Origin: Myxococcales bacterium
GTDB lineage: Bacteria; Myxococcota_A; Bradymonadia; UBA7976; UBA1532
Reading direction: 5' to 3'
Length of the DNA: 64,000 bases
Assembly (NCBI GenBank): GCA_020633435.1
Contig: JACKDP010000012.1
Span: 1-64,000 of the forward strand
Part shown: one piece after another, positions 1-7,456 of the stretch
Layout: each line of letters starts with the position of its first letter
Numbering within the stretch: position 1 is the first letter of the stretch
The notes under the pieces: model-generated
What the model was told of the DNA's origin: nothing
The model's input: the letters and a program-made list of their open reading frames with translations, nothing else
The model's database searches: none
Program-made: the position numbers and the translations under genes

Positions 1-421
1 TCTCGAAAAGTCTCCAGTCAACCAGTGAAGCGACGAATGGTTGACCATTACGCTTGGAAACAACGAGAACGAGGGGCCCAAGGAACGCAATGGAGAGCCG
101 TCCAATTCCTATATGTCCTTGACGGGGCCTCTCAGCAAGCCCCATACGGTCCCCCTCCGGAACCGGCGCAGCCTCCAGCTTAGACTCGGTACCGATGGTC
201 AGCCAACGAGTCTCGAACTCGTCCCTGCTCATCCCATGGCCATCATCGAACAGCGTTGCGATAGCGGGCGAGCCATCAAAGACATGGAGCGCGGCCCGAC
301 GAGCATAGGCGTCACAGGAGTTCTTCCAGATCTCGCTAATCGCCGTTGGGCAGTCTGCGATCTGCTCCCGACCAAGATGGTCGACCGTGCGGGCGCTCGC
401 CTTGAACGATATCGCCTTCAC
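1..421 (-). CDS. GHKL-type ATPase, N-terminal part (runs off the window)
   Basis: Reading the minus strand from a GTG at 421 gives at least 140 residues with a GHKL (Hsp90/MutL/histidine-kinase) ATP-binding fold. Visible motifs are the N-box EIWKNSCDA (E30, N34, D37), the DDGHG box at 59-63 and GHIGIGRLS at 102-110. A purine-rich stretch (ggggagacgggggcag) lies just upstream of the GTG. The protein continues past base 1, so the transducer and C-terminal domains are unseen. MORC-like and other free-standing GHKL ATPases of this kind are often found in bacterial conflict or repair loci. That link is inference here. The fold assignment is confident; the exact family is not. Confidence 0.75.
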   Translation of the reverse strand, partial: MKAISFKASARTVDHLGREQIADCPTAISEIWKNSCDAYARRAALHVFDGSPAIATLFDDGHGMSRDEFETRWLTIGTESKLEAAPVPEGDRMGLAERPRQGHIGIGRLSIAFLGPLVLVVSKRNGQPFVASLVDWRLFE

Positions 422-505
422 CTGCCCCCGTCTCCCCTGTCCAGTACTCGGTCAGGCTATCGCGAACACCACAGTAGGACAACCTTGTGGGCCGGACCTT
501 CGTCA

Positions 506-580
506 TCAAGGCGATCGGCGACCGGCGAGCGCCTGGTCGACGACGCGCTCATAGAGGCCCGGCTTGAGTTCATTGCCCAT
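506..580 (-). pseudogene. Possible remnant of a DUF3427/helicase-type gene start
   Basis: An ATG at 580 opens a 24-codon frame beginning MGNELKPGLYERVVDQALAG and stopping at 506. This N-terminus resembles the start of DUF3427/PLD-like DEAD-box helicases (ELxPGLYExLVxxAL), judged from memory of the family. The next base frame continues for about 20 codons before it too stops. It lies just upstream of the GHKL gene, so this may be the scar of a helicase gene that once preceded it. The match is short, so confidence is low. The rest of 422-631 shows nothing else I can support. Confidence 0.25.
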
Positions 581-631
581 CCCAGGATGCTCATCGAAGC
601 CAGCTCGCCATGCAAGCGCGTTGGCTTCCCG

Positions 632-1117
632 CTACGCGGCTGCCTCCGCAGCGCCCATGGCGGCGGCGTAGCCGGCCTGGGCGGCGTGGCGGATGGCGGC
701 GGCGAGCGCAGCCGCGAGGGCGGTCGACGCGGGCGCCGGGGCTGCGTCGCCCCGGGCGAGGGTGCCGAGGATGGCCATCGCCTCTGCCCGAAGGTCGGCC
801 GGGAGCACGGCGACCGACGCGAGGGCCGCCGAGACCGGCAGCGGCGCCGGACGGAGGATGGCGACCACCGACGACGTGCCCAGCATCGGCCAGTCCTCGT
901 CGGCGGCGCGCAGGCGCAGGTCGAGCGGGCAGCCCTCGCGCCGCCACGTCTCGACCGTCCAGCTCGGGGTGTCGGCGAGGGCGCAGACCACCGCGTGGGC
1001 GTACCGCTGCCGCGCCTCCCGGGTCGGCAGGTCGGCCGCCGGGGGCAGCCCCAGCAGCGCGGAGCGTGGGACGCCGGGCAGGGCGATGTTGAAGCCGGTC
1101 AACGGCCTCCTCCGCAT
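632..1117 (-). CDS. Module copy 1: small conserved partner protein
   Basis: This 161-residue protein has no recognised family. Its first ~90 residues match the product of 3048-3557 closely: both share GFxIALPxVP, LPPAADLP or VPPAADLP, TPSW, EDWPMLGT and ILRPAP. The C-terminal half is Ala-rich and divergent. There is no signal peptide or membrane segment. The ATG at 1117 lies one base after the upstream nuclease stop, with CAGGAGGAC as ribosome site, so the two are translationally coupled. The order (nuclease-like gene, then small gene) fits a toxin with an immunity or accessory protein. That role is inference; nothing in the sequence gives a catalytic function. Confidence 0.7.
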   Translation of the reverse strand: MRRRPLTGFNIALPGVPRSALLGLPPAADLPTREARQRYAHAVVCALADTPSWTVETWRREGCPLDLRLRAADEDWPMLGTSSVVAILRPAPLPVSAALASVAVLPADLRAEAMAILGTLARGDAAPAPASTALAAALAAAIRHAAQAGYAAAMGAAEAAA

Positions 1118-1118
1118 C

Positions 1119-1886
1119 TCAGTCCTCCTGCTGATCATACTGAACAGGGTGGGCGATGGCAGCCGGCAAGTCGGCCGCTTGGCGGCGGACGGCGTGGGTG
1201 AAGCCATGAGCTGGCGAGAAGTCGGCGGCGTACTGCTGCTCCCAAATCTCGGCGTCGACGCCGACCTCGGCGGCCAGGGACCGCAGCATGGCCTCGGCCC
1301 ATGGGGGTACGAGGCCGCAGAAGAGGTAGCGGACGCGGCGGCGCATAGGCGCTTCCGCGGCCCAGGTGAGGAAGGCGAAGGCCTGGGCGCCGAAGCTGGC
1401 CTGCATCTGGGCGGCCCACGCCTCCCGCGCGGTGAAGACGAGCCAGGGCGACGGGCACTTGAGCTCGAGCAACACTTGGATGCCGTCGCCGGTGGTCGCG
1501 AGGGCGTCTGGAATGCGGAAGCCGCCTGCGCCGATCGACCGCCACCGCCGTGGCGCGCCGGGGTGCACGTCCGCGTCCGGGCTGGCGCCGGCGACCCACC
1601 CGTTCGGCATGCCGAAGTAGCGGGCGCGGATGGTGCGCTCTGGGAGGGCGAGCCGCGGGTGCACCTCGAGGACGCCGCCGATGGCGGCGACATCGGCGGG
1701 GAGGTGGGCAGGCGCGAGGGCGTGGCGCTCGTAGGTGGTGCCTCGCTCCCACGCCGACGCGCGGGCGGCCGCCGCTGTGGTGCTTCGTCGGGTGTCGAGG
1801 CGGCGGGTGGCGGCGACGACGCCGACCGCGAGGACGAGGACGCACCACCCCCACCGCGGGCGCACGGGGGTCGACGGAGCGGGCAT
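1119..1886 (-). CDS. Module copy 1: membrane-anchored PD-(D/E)XK nuclease-like protein
   Basis: This is a 255-residue protein. Residues ~11-27 form one N-terminal membrane segment without a lipobox, probably a signal anchor. The remainder is soluble and includes FRIPDALA (P126, D127) followed by LLELKCPSPW (E141, K143), the spacing of a PD-(D/E)XK nuclease core. A helix with Q162 follows, as in YqaJ/lambda-exonuclease-like members, where ExKCP is typical. The start is ATG 1886, with CGGAGG five bases upstream. Its paralogue at 3559-4332 has D, E and K at the same residue numbers. It is divergent from the XRE gene across 162 bases that hold a structured element. Nuclease activity is predicted from motifs only; the anchor suggests action at the membrane. 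Confidence 0.65.
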   Translation of the reverse strand: MPAPSTPVRPRWGWCVLVLAVGVVAATRRLDTRRSTTAAAARASAWERGTTYERHALAPAHLPADVAAIGGVLEVHPRLALPERTIRARYFGMPNGWVAGASPDADVHPGAPRRWRSIGAGGFRIPDALATTGDGIQVLLELKCPSPWLVFTAREAWAAQMQASFGAQAFAFLTWAAEAPMRRRVRYLFCGLVPPWAEAMLRSLAAEVGVDAEIWEQQYAADFSPAHGFTHAVRRQAADLPAAIAHPVQYDQQED

Positions 1887-1917
1887 GAAGGCCTCCGGCT
1901 GCTGATGCCAGGCGTGC

Positions 1918-1923
1918 TATGGT
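1918..1923 (+). promoter_or_regulatory. Possible -10 element before structured element, copy 1
   Basis: TATGGT ends 7 bases before the first stem of the structured element. Copy 2 has TACTGT in the matching place. The shared position supports transcription rightward from the base of the stem. No convincing -35 box is visible. Confidence 0.3.
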
Positions 1924-1929
1924 CCGCTC

Positions 1930-2003
1930 GCGTGCAGCGGGTCGATCCCACGACCCGGCATGAAGCCGCACGCATGCTCACCCCGGTTGCCGCCGGGGTG
2001 AGC
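1930..2003 (+). ncRNA. Candidate structured RNA, copy 1
   Basis: Outer stem P1 is GCGTGC (1930-1935) with GCACGC (1968-1973). Inside it, hairpin P2 is CGGGTCG/CGACCCG (1938-1944/1951-1957). A 3' bulge reads GCATGAAGCC. P3 then has 11 base pairs (1976-1986/1993-2003) and the loop TTGCCG. GGCA at 1957-1960 can pair with TGCC in the P3 loop, giving a pseudoknot if P2 opens one pair. The same architecture with different stem sequences occurs at 4382-4456. It ends about 45 bases before the XRE start, so it may be that gene's leader. P3 has no downstream T-tract. I do not recognise a known class. Confidence 0.55.
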
Positions 2004-2048
2004 GCTTGAGCGGGGAAGGCGCGCCCTAGTTATTCCACTCGGGACTAT

Positions 2049-2423
2049 ATGGCGAATTCGACCACCGTGCAACCGACGACGACATGGCGCGCGATCCTCG
2101 GCGCCGTGCTCGCGGATCTGCGGCGGGAGGCCGGCCGCCAGCAGGCCGACGTCGCGGCAGCGTGCGGCCTCCAGCAGGCGGCGTGGTCGAAGCTGGAGCG
2201 CGGGGCGACGGCCGCGTCCGTCGAGGTGATGGTGCTCGCGGCGGAGGCCCTGGGCACCACCCCATCGGCCGTGCTGGCGCGGGCTGAGGCGGTGACAGCG
2301 CTCGCGGAGGCCCGCGGCGTGCTGGTCGAGCGACGCGGCGCGAACGCCTCAGCGATGGGGCTGCTCGGGGCCCAAGCGCTCGCGGCCCTCGTCGCGGCCG
2401 CGGGTGAGGCGCACACGCCCTAA
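2049..2423 (+). CDS. Module copy 1: XRE-family HTH regulator
   Basis: This 124-residue protein has an XRE/Cro-type helix-turn-helix at about residues 12-68 (RQQADVAAACGLQQAAWSKLE is the helix-turn-helix core). The tail is Ala-rich with no recognised domain. It is transcribed away from the nuclease/partner pair and probably represses the shared intergenic region, as divergent XRE genes commonly do. Its stop overlaps the end of the convergent HNH gene by four bases. The counterpart at 4500-4850 has the same length class and the same C-terminal features (VLARAEAV.ALAEA, LVAAA). No strong ribosome site precedes the ATG. Confidence 0.8.
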   Translation: MANSTTVQPTTTWRAILGAVLADLRREAGRQQADVAAACGLQQAAWSKLERGATAASVEVMVLAAEALGTTPSAVLARAEAVTALAEARGVLVERRGANASAMGLLGAQALAALVAAAGEAHTP

Positions 2424-2968
2424 GTGTCGGACGCGGCGGCCACCCAGAGCACCAGTTCGGTCGGGCTGGGGTACTGCATCGGGAGCTCGCCGAGCTCGAA
2501 GGGGTGATCGCCGGGATCCGGTCCGTCGAGCTGTTCGCGTTCCTCAAAGTAGCGAAACGCGAGCTTCATATAGCGGCGAAGGATCAGCAGTGGGGGGAAG
2601 CGTCCGTGCTCCGCCAGCCAACGGAGCGGATCCTTCGCGCCCTTGCTGCCGTTGCAGGGTCGGCACGCCCAGACGGCGTTGTCGGCCGTCTCTGGGCCCC
2701 CCCGGCTCTTCGGGATGAGATGATCAAGCTGGAGTCGGGTCCGGGAGCCGCACCATGCGCAGGCTTGCGGCCGGTCCAGCCTGGCCCGCTCGTCGTCGAG
2801 CAGACTACCGAGGCGCATCGTCCCCGACTCAAGTCCCTTTCGGAGTCGACCTCGAATCATGAAGTGGACGGGACCGAAGCGAGCATCTCCCCGGTCAACC
2901 GCCGCATGCGCCATCGCCAGGTTGGCGTAGGCTTTGGCCAATGTCTGCCGCACCGTCGGTATCATCAT
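2420..2968 (-). CDS. HNH endonuclease family protein
   Basis: This is a 182-residue protein with a complete HNH module at about 70-105: C70-xx-C73, LDH (H83), N97 and C102-xx-C105. Both CxxC pairs of the zinc-binding subtype are present. The N-terminal ~65 residues and the C-terminal ~75 are not recognised. I chose the ATG at 2968 because AGGGG lies just upstream; an ATG at 3001 is in frame but has no ribosome site. The gene lies between the two copies of the duplicated module and points left, convergent with the first XRE gene. It may belong to the module, be a homing-type insertion, or be an unrelated neighbour. Activity as a DNA-cutting enzyme is the family expectation. Confidence 0.8.
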   Translation of the reverse strand: MMIPTVRQTLAKAYANLAMAHAAVDRGDARFGPVHFMIRGRLRKGLESGTMRLGSLLDDERARLDRPQACAWCGSRTRLQLDHLIPKSRGGPETADNAVWACRPCNGSKGAKDPLRWLAEHGRFPPLLILRRYMKLAFRYFEEREQLDGPDPGDHPFELGELPMQYPSPTELVLWVAAASDT

Positions 2969-3047
2969 GACCCCTGCTTGCGTCCGTGCGCGCCCGGCCA
3001 TGTGGACATGGCTAGGCTATCTAGGCGGAATGCTTGAGCTTCTGCCG

Positions 3048-3557
3048 CTACCCTGCCGACTGTTGCGGCTCGGGCCTGCGTAGCGCGGCCGCCATGGCGG
3101 CCTCGTAGGCCGTGCGCGCGGCACGGAGGATGACCTGGCCGAGCAGGGTCTGCAGCTCGGCCCGGGGCGTCGCCGGCAACTCCCCCCGCAGCAGCGTCGA
3201 GAGGACCGCCGCCGCGTCGGCACGCAGCGCCTCCGGCAACGCCTCCAGGGCCTGGGGCAGCAAGCCCGCCAGCGCGTCGGCCGGGGCAGGTCGCAGGATC
3301 GAGACCGCCGACGCCGTGCCCAGCATCGGCCAGTCCTCGTGGAAGGCCTGGATGCGCAGCGGCAGGGGGCAGCGGGCGCGGTCATGGGTCTCGAGCTGCC
3401 AGCTCGGCGTCCCGGTGAGCGCCGCGATCACCGCCTCCCCATAGCGCCGGCGGGCGGCCGCGTCGGGCAGGTCGGCCGCCGGCGGCACGCCCTGCAAGGC
3501 GGCCTGGGGGACGGCTGGGAGCGCGATGTCAAAGCCGTTCAAGCCCTCGGTCCTCAT
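3048..3557 (-). CDS. Module copy 2: small conserved partner protein
   Basis: This 169-residue paralogue of the product of 632-1117 has no known domain. The conserved N-terminal half includes GFDIALPAVP, PPAADLP, TPSW, EDWPMLGT and ILRPAP. The C-terminal half is Ala/Leu-rich and differs from copy 1. The ATG at 3557 is preceded by GAGGAGG and lies one base after the stop of the nuclease-like gene, the same junction as in copy 1. A longer frame exists upstream but lacks any advantage in ribosome site. Strong N-terminal and weak C-terminal conservation suggests one fixed interaction and one variable surface, which is inference. Confidence 0.7.
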   Translation of the reverse strand: MRTEGLNGFDIALPAVPQAALQGVPPAADLPDAAARRRYGEAVIAALTGTPSWQLETHDRARCPLPLRIQAFHEDWPMLGTASAVSILRPAPADALAGLLPQALEALPEALRADAAAVLSTLLRGELPATPRAELQTLLGQVILRAARTAYEAAMAAALRRPEPQQSAG

Positions 3558-3558
3558 G

Positions 3559-4332
3559 TCAGTCGGCCTCCTCATCATACGCGACCGGCGCGACGGGCGC
3601 AGCAACCGCGGGTCGGGGTGGCTGGTCGCCCTCGACCGCGAGGACGAACCGACGGGCTGGCGGGAAGCCCGCGCTGAACTGCGCCTCCAGGACGCGAGGC
3701 CCGACGCCGACCTCGGCCTCCAGGTGGCGCAACAGCGCCTCGGCCCAGGGCGGGATCAGGCCGCAGAACAGGTAGTTGACCCGTCGATGGGCAGGATCCT
3801 CGGCCGCCCAGGTGAGGTAGGCGAGCGCCTGAGACGCGAACGCGGTCTGCATCCAGGTCGCCCAGATCTGCCCACCCGGGAAGCGCAGCCACGGGGACGG
3901 GCACTTGATCTCGAACAAGGTCTGGCTGCCATCCGTGCCCGTCGCGATGGCATCGGGCACGCGGTAGCCGCCGGGCCCCACCGACCACCACCAGCGCGAC
4001 GCGTGGCGATGAGGCCGTTCGTCGACGGTGGCGCCGGCGCTCCAGCCGTCAGGCACGGCGAAGTAGCGCGCGGCGACCCGACGACGCGCGACGGGGAGGC
4101 GCGGGTGGGCCACGAGGTGCCCGCCCACCGCGGCGACCTGCGCAGGCAGGTTCCCTGGCGAGAGGACGTGCTGTTCGTAGGTCAGGCCCTGGTCCCTCGC
4201 GGTGGCGCGAGCCAGGGTGACCTCGGCTTCGCGCTGACGAGGCAGCCGGGAGGAGAGGAGCAACGCGGCGGCGAGGGCCAGGCAGGCCCCGCCCACCCAC
4301 CCGAGGGGGCGCGCGTGCGAGGGAGGGTGCAT
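3559..4332 (-). CDS. Module copy 2: membrane-anchored PD-(D/E)XK nuclease-like protein
   Basis: This 257-residue paralogue of the product of 1119-1886 has an N-terminal hydrophobic anchor at about 11-28. YRVPDAIA (D127) and LFEIKCPSPW (E141, K143) keep the catalytic spacing exactly. Also shared are W..MQ..F..QA.A.LTWAAE and YLFCGL.PPWAEA. The body outside these blocks has diverged considerably, so the duplication is old or the copies arrived separately. I chose ATG 4332 because GGAGG is well spaced for it; a GTG at 4335 is possible. A membrane-held nuclease could act in defence or in contact-dependent competition. The sequence does not decide between them. Confidence 0.65.
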   Translation of the reverse strand: MHPPSHARPLGWVGGACLALAAALLLSSRLPRQREAEVTLARATARDQGLTYEQHVLSPGNLPAQVAAVGGHLVAHPRLPVARRRVAARYFAVPDGWSAGATVDERPHRHASRWWWSVGPGGYRVPDAIATGTDGSQTLFEIKCPSPWLRFPGGQIWATWMQTAFASQALAYLTWAAEDPAHRRVNYLFCGLIPPWAEALLRHLEAEVGVGPRVLEAQFSAGFPPARRFVLAVEGDQPPRPAVAAPVAPVAYDEEAD

Positions 4333-4370
4333 CACGACCTCCGTGCGCTGTGCCGGCCCGGAGGCCGTGG

Positions 4371-4376
4371 TACTGT
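4371..4376 (+). promoter_or_regulatory. Possible -10 element before structured element, copy 2
   Basis: TACTGT ends 6 bases before the P1 stem. It matches the placement of TATGGT in copy 1. No good -35 box can be seen. Confidence 0.3.
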
Positions 4377-4381
4377 GCCCG

Positions 4382-4456
4382 GGCAGCCGGTGGGTCGCGT
4401 CAACGACCCGGCATCAAGCCGGCTGCCTGCCCGTCCTGGTTGCCGCCAGGACGGGC
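4382..4456 (+). ncRNA. Candidate structured RNA, copy 2
   Basis: P1 is GGCAGCCGG (4382-4390) with CCGGCTGCC (4419-4427). P2 is GGGTCG/CGACCC (4392-4397/4404-4409). The bulge is GGCATCAAG. P3 is 11 base pairs (4429-4439/4446-4456) with loop TTGCCG. Against copy 1, P1 and most of P3 differ in sequence yet remain fully paired, while the P3 loop and the GGCAT-AAG bulge are kept. GGCA (4410-4413) can pair with TGCC of the loop. An AT-rich interrupted palindrome (gattaaataaatc) lies between P3 and the XRE start and could be an operator. Confidence 0.55.
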
Positions 4457-4499
4457 GCCTTCTGGATACGGCGCCTGATTAAATAAATCAATATCCAAC

Positions 4500-4850
4500 G
4501 TGACGACGCCCGCCCCCATCCAGTTCACCACGCTCGTCGGCGCCGCGCTGGAGGCCATCCGCCGGGACCTCGGGCTCACCCAGCGGCAAGCGGCGGCGCG
4601 CCTGGGCTGGAGTCAGGCGACGCTGTCGCTGATGGAGAACGGGCGCACCGGGGTGCGAGTCGAGCAGCTCGCCCGCTGGGCAGCCGCGCTCGGCGTCGCG
4701 CCGAGCGCCGTGCTGGCCCAGGCCGAGGCGCTCGGCGCCCTGGCCGAAGCGGAGGGGCGGACGGTGCTCTTCGACGCGGCCACCTCAGCGGGAGATGAGG
4801 TCGACCGCGCGGCCCTGCGTGCCCTCGTCGCCGCCGCCCGTCAGGGGTAG
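4500..4850 (+). CDS. Module copy 2: XRE-family HTH regulator
   Basis: This is a 116-residue protein with a classic XRE helix-turn-helix (LGLTQRQAAARLGWSQATLSLMENG, residues ~24-48). It starts at GTG 4500. It is divergent from the copy-2 nuclease/partner pair, with the structured element between them. The C-terminus resembles that of the copy-1 regulator (SAVLAQAEALGALAEAE and LRALVAAA). It most likely controls its own promoter and that of the nuclease pair. The AT-rich stretch immediately upstream stands out in such GC-rich DNA and is a reasonable binding site. The HTH assignment is strong; the target is inferred. Confidence 0.85.
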   Translation: MTTPAPIQFTTLVGAALEAIRRDLGLTQRQAAARLGWSQATLSLMENGRTGVRVEQLARWAAALGVAPSAVLAQAEALGALAEAEGRTVLFDAATSAGDEVDRAALRALVAAARQG

Positions 4851-4898
4851 CGCCCTCCGAAAATCACCTCTCCGATCCATCACCTGCCCCGCCCCCAC

Positions 4899-5504
4899 CT
4901 ACAGCGTCACCACCCGCGCCTCGCCCTCCGTGAGCCACGCCGCGAAGGCGGTCGGCACCATCAGGTGCAGGTGAAACCGCGGCGCGCGGACGTGGGTGGC
5001 GGCGCAGGCCCAGAGCAGGTCGCGGGGGATGACCTGGTTCCAGCGGGGATCTTCGAGGCGGCGGGCGATCTCGGCGTGCAGGGGGCCGGGCGGGGTGAGC
5101 GCGCGCAGGACGTCGATGGCGAAGCGGCGGTTCTCGGCCAGGTCGAGGGCCGAGGGGCGGAAGGCGTCGGCGGTGTGGGGGCGCAAGGTGAGGTGCAGGC
5201 AGGCGCCGGTGGCGGGGGCCGGGTGGTCGTCGGGGTGGGCGCGGTGGAGCAGGGCGTCGCGCCACCAGGCGTCCCACGGGTCCTTCATGCGCGGGTAGGA
5301 GACGCCCCGGGCGGCGGTGGCGGCGGGCAGGGCGGCGGCGCGGGCGGTCATGGCGTCGGCGACGGCCGCGGGGGTGAGCTTCGACGTGCCCGTCATGCCC
5401 AGGCTGAAGGCGAAGTCGCGCAGCTTCGCCTTCTCCCAGGGGGCGCCGCCGAGGTCGGTGGCGGGGCGCTGCAGCGCGGTGACGTGGACGTCGTAGGTCG
5501 GCAT
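4899..5504 (-). CDS. Hypothetical protein, 201 residues
   Basis: I do not recognise this protein. It is 201 residues, soluble, without signal peptide or membrane segment. Mid-protein it has a Trp-rich stretch (KDPWDAWWRDALLHRAH) and a C-terminal HLHLMVPTAFAAWL. The start at ATG 5504 is well supported by GGAGG four bases upstream. It is convergent with the second XRE gene and separated from it by 48 bases. It may be cargo of the accessory region, but there is no sign of co-transcription with the module. Confidence 0.6.
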   Translation of the reverse strand: MPTYDVHVTALQRPATDLGGAPWEKAKLRDFAFSLGMTGTSKLTPAAVADAMTARAAALPAATAARGVSYPRMKDPWDAWWRDALLHRAHPDDHPAPATGACLHLTLRPHTADAFRPSALDLAENRRFAIDVLRALTPPGPLHAEIARRLEDPRWNQVIPRDLLWACAATHVRAPRFHLHLMVPTAFAAWLTEGEARVVTL

Positions 5505-5732
5505 GGCGCCTCCAGGTCGGGCCGATGGTCCCGCGCGGGGGGCGGAAGCGCAACCCCGGCGGACCGGGCGCTGGGCGGGCTGGTGTTACTGCATTGCCTG
5601 CCCCCACGCCGCCGCGTCGCCGGGGGGTAGCGGTCCCGGGCGCGGCCACGGGGGTCCGCGGCGGGCACGAGCGATGCAATTCACCATGAGCGACCCAGGC
5701 CGCCGACCGGGCGGCAATCCAGGGAGGGCATC

Positions 5733-7259
5733 ATGGGAAAGGGCATGGGAATCAAGGTGTTCTGGCTTGCAATGGTCCTGGCCGCACCTTCGCCGTGGGG
5801 GGCGCGTGGCCAGCCGGGGGGCGCGGAGGGGGACGCAGCGAGCGGCCTGACCGTGGAAGAGGCTGCACGGCTGGGGTCCGCGGACGCGGCGGCCTTCACC
5901 GAGGCGAAGGCCGCCGCGCTGTCGCCCGACGCCATCGCCCGCATCGAGCCGAGCGTGCTGAAGACGCTGCCGACGGCGGCGGTGGGGGCCCTGACCCCCA
6001 AGGCGGTGGCGGCGCTCACCCCGGCTCAGCTCCAGGCGCTGACGACGCCGCAGCTCCGGGCCATGAAGGCCGATCAGGTGGGCGCCATCCGGCCGGACGT
6101 CGTCGAGGCGCTCGGCGCGGACGTCGTGGGCCGCCTGCCGACGTCGGTGGTGGCCGGCCTGGCGCCAGAGGCGCTCGAGGCGCTCTTCCTGGCCGAGAAC
6201 GTCGGTGGCCTGACCCCCCGCCAGGTGGGCGCCGTCACCGACGAGCAGATCGGGCGCGTTCGTCCCGAGGTCGTCGAGAAGATGGCCCCCGCGACGGTGG
6301 CCCTGCTGTCGACGAAGGCGCTGGCGGCGCTGACGACCGACGCGATCGGCGTCCTCACGGTCGAGCACTTCGAGGCGCTGTCCCGGGCGCAGCGCCAGGC
6401 CCTCACCGCCGCGCAGGTGGGCGCGATCCGCCTGAGCGGCCGGGAATTGCTGAGGACGACGTTCCCGGTAGAGGAGCTCAAGCCCCCGCCCGCAGGCACC
6501 GAGACGCCGCTGGCCAGCCTGCTGGCGTCGAGCGCCAACCGCAAGTCGGGGGTGCGCCTGCTCGGCAACGGGTACGCCCAGCTCAAGAACCCGAGCCCCG
6601 GGGCCGAGGCCAGCGAGGCCTTCGGCATCGGCATCGAGTTCGACCTGGCGAGCCGCCGCAGCGAGCAGTTCCACTGGGGCGGTCAGCTCATCATCAACAA
6701 GGGCAGCGCGGACGCCGTGCTGCGGGGGGGCAAGGCCCAGGGCGACTCGCTGCTCACCCCCCAGAGCCAGGACACGAACCTGCGGGCCAGCGTCGACTGG
6801 TACTTCGGCCGAGAGGCCGATCTGCGCTGGGGCCTGGGCGGCCAGCTCGACATGGCCCGCATGGGCTGGGCCGTGCCCACCAGTGGGGGCGAGGAGCGGG
6901 TGGCCGACGTGACGACCATCGCCTTCCAGCCGTCGCTGGCGTTCCGCTGGCTCTTCGCGTCCGAGACCAACGAGGTGGAGGTGCGCGCCTACGCCGGCCC
7001 CACGCTGCGGGCCTACAGCGTCGATCCGGGTGACCTGGAGGCGCTGCGGGCGGCGGGCGTGGAGGACGTGGGCCGGGCGACCCTGGGCGAACCCCGGAGC
7101 CTGAAGGTGGGCGTCGAGGGCCGGGTCGTCCTGCGCGTCAACACCATCGAGGTGGGGGCCATGGTGCCGTGGCACGACGGCGACGCCGCGGGCCTCTCGG
7201 GCCTGCACCTCATCCCGTTCGTGTCGCTGAAGCCGGACGCGACGCTCGTCACGTTCTAA
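5733..7259 (+). CDS. Secreted repeat protein with C-terminal beta-barrel-like domain
   Basis: This is a 508-residue protein with an N-terminal signal peptide (to about residue 26). Residues ~40-235 form a run of short Ala/Leu-rich repeats of roughly 10-12 residues (patterns such as LTPxAVAALT, LTxPQLRAM, VGAIRPDVV). About 260 residues follow with alternating hydrophobic and aromatic strands (GIGIEFDLAS, GGQLIINKG, ASVDWYFGR, WGLGGQLDMARMGW), which suggests an outer-membrane barrel. The C-terminus ends in aliphatic and aromatic residues. The start is ATG 5733 with GGGAGG six bases upstream. I infer an outer-membrane protein with a periplasmic or surface repeat stalk. No family name is certain. 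Confidence 0.65.
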   Translation: MGKGMGIKVFWLAMVLAAPSPWGARGQPGGAEGDAASGLTVEEAARLGSADAAAFTEAKAAALSPDAIARIEPSVLKTLPTAAVGALTPKAVAALTPAQLQALTTPQLRAMKADQVGAIRPDVVEALGADVVGRLPTSVVAGLAPEALEALFLAENVGGLTPRQVGAVTDEQIGRVRPEVVEKMAPATVALLSTKALAALTTDAIGVLTVEHFEALSRAQRQALTAAQVGAIRLSGRELLRTTFPVEELKPPPAGTETPLASLLASSANRKSGVRLLGNGYAQLKNPSPGAEASEAFGIGIEFDLASRRSEQFHWGGQLIINKGSADAVLRGGKAQGDSLLTPQSQDTNLRASVDWYFGREADLRWGLGGQLDMARMGWAVPTSGGEERVADVTTIAFQPSLAFRWLFASETNEVEVRAYAGPTLRAYSVDPGDLEALRAAGVEDVGRATLGEPRSLKVGVEGRVVLRVNTIEVGAMVPWHDGDAAGLSGLHLIPFVSLKPDATLVTF

Positions 7260-7456
7260 AGCATCGATCAAGAAGTCTCCCGTCGCCTGGCTGGCCCATG
7301 TCGCCGCCGGCTTCGTTGCTCGTCGGCAGCGTGGCCCCACCACGCTTTCTCCTCGCGCCTCGCCACCGGCGACCTGGTCTTCGCCCGGCTCGGTCCGACT
7401 TCTTGTTCACTGCTCTAGCAATCACCTTTGATTTCATCGACTTGGGCCAGCTGCGG

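Noticed and set aside
1976..2003. P3 hairpin as a Rho-independent terminator
   Set aside because: No T-tract follows, and the stem covaries with the second copy together with P1 and P2.
1930..2003. Integron attC site
   Set aside because: No RYYYAAC/GTTRRRY core sites; the structure is two nested hairpins plus a third, not a single imperfect palindrome, and no integrase is seen.
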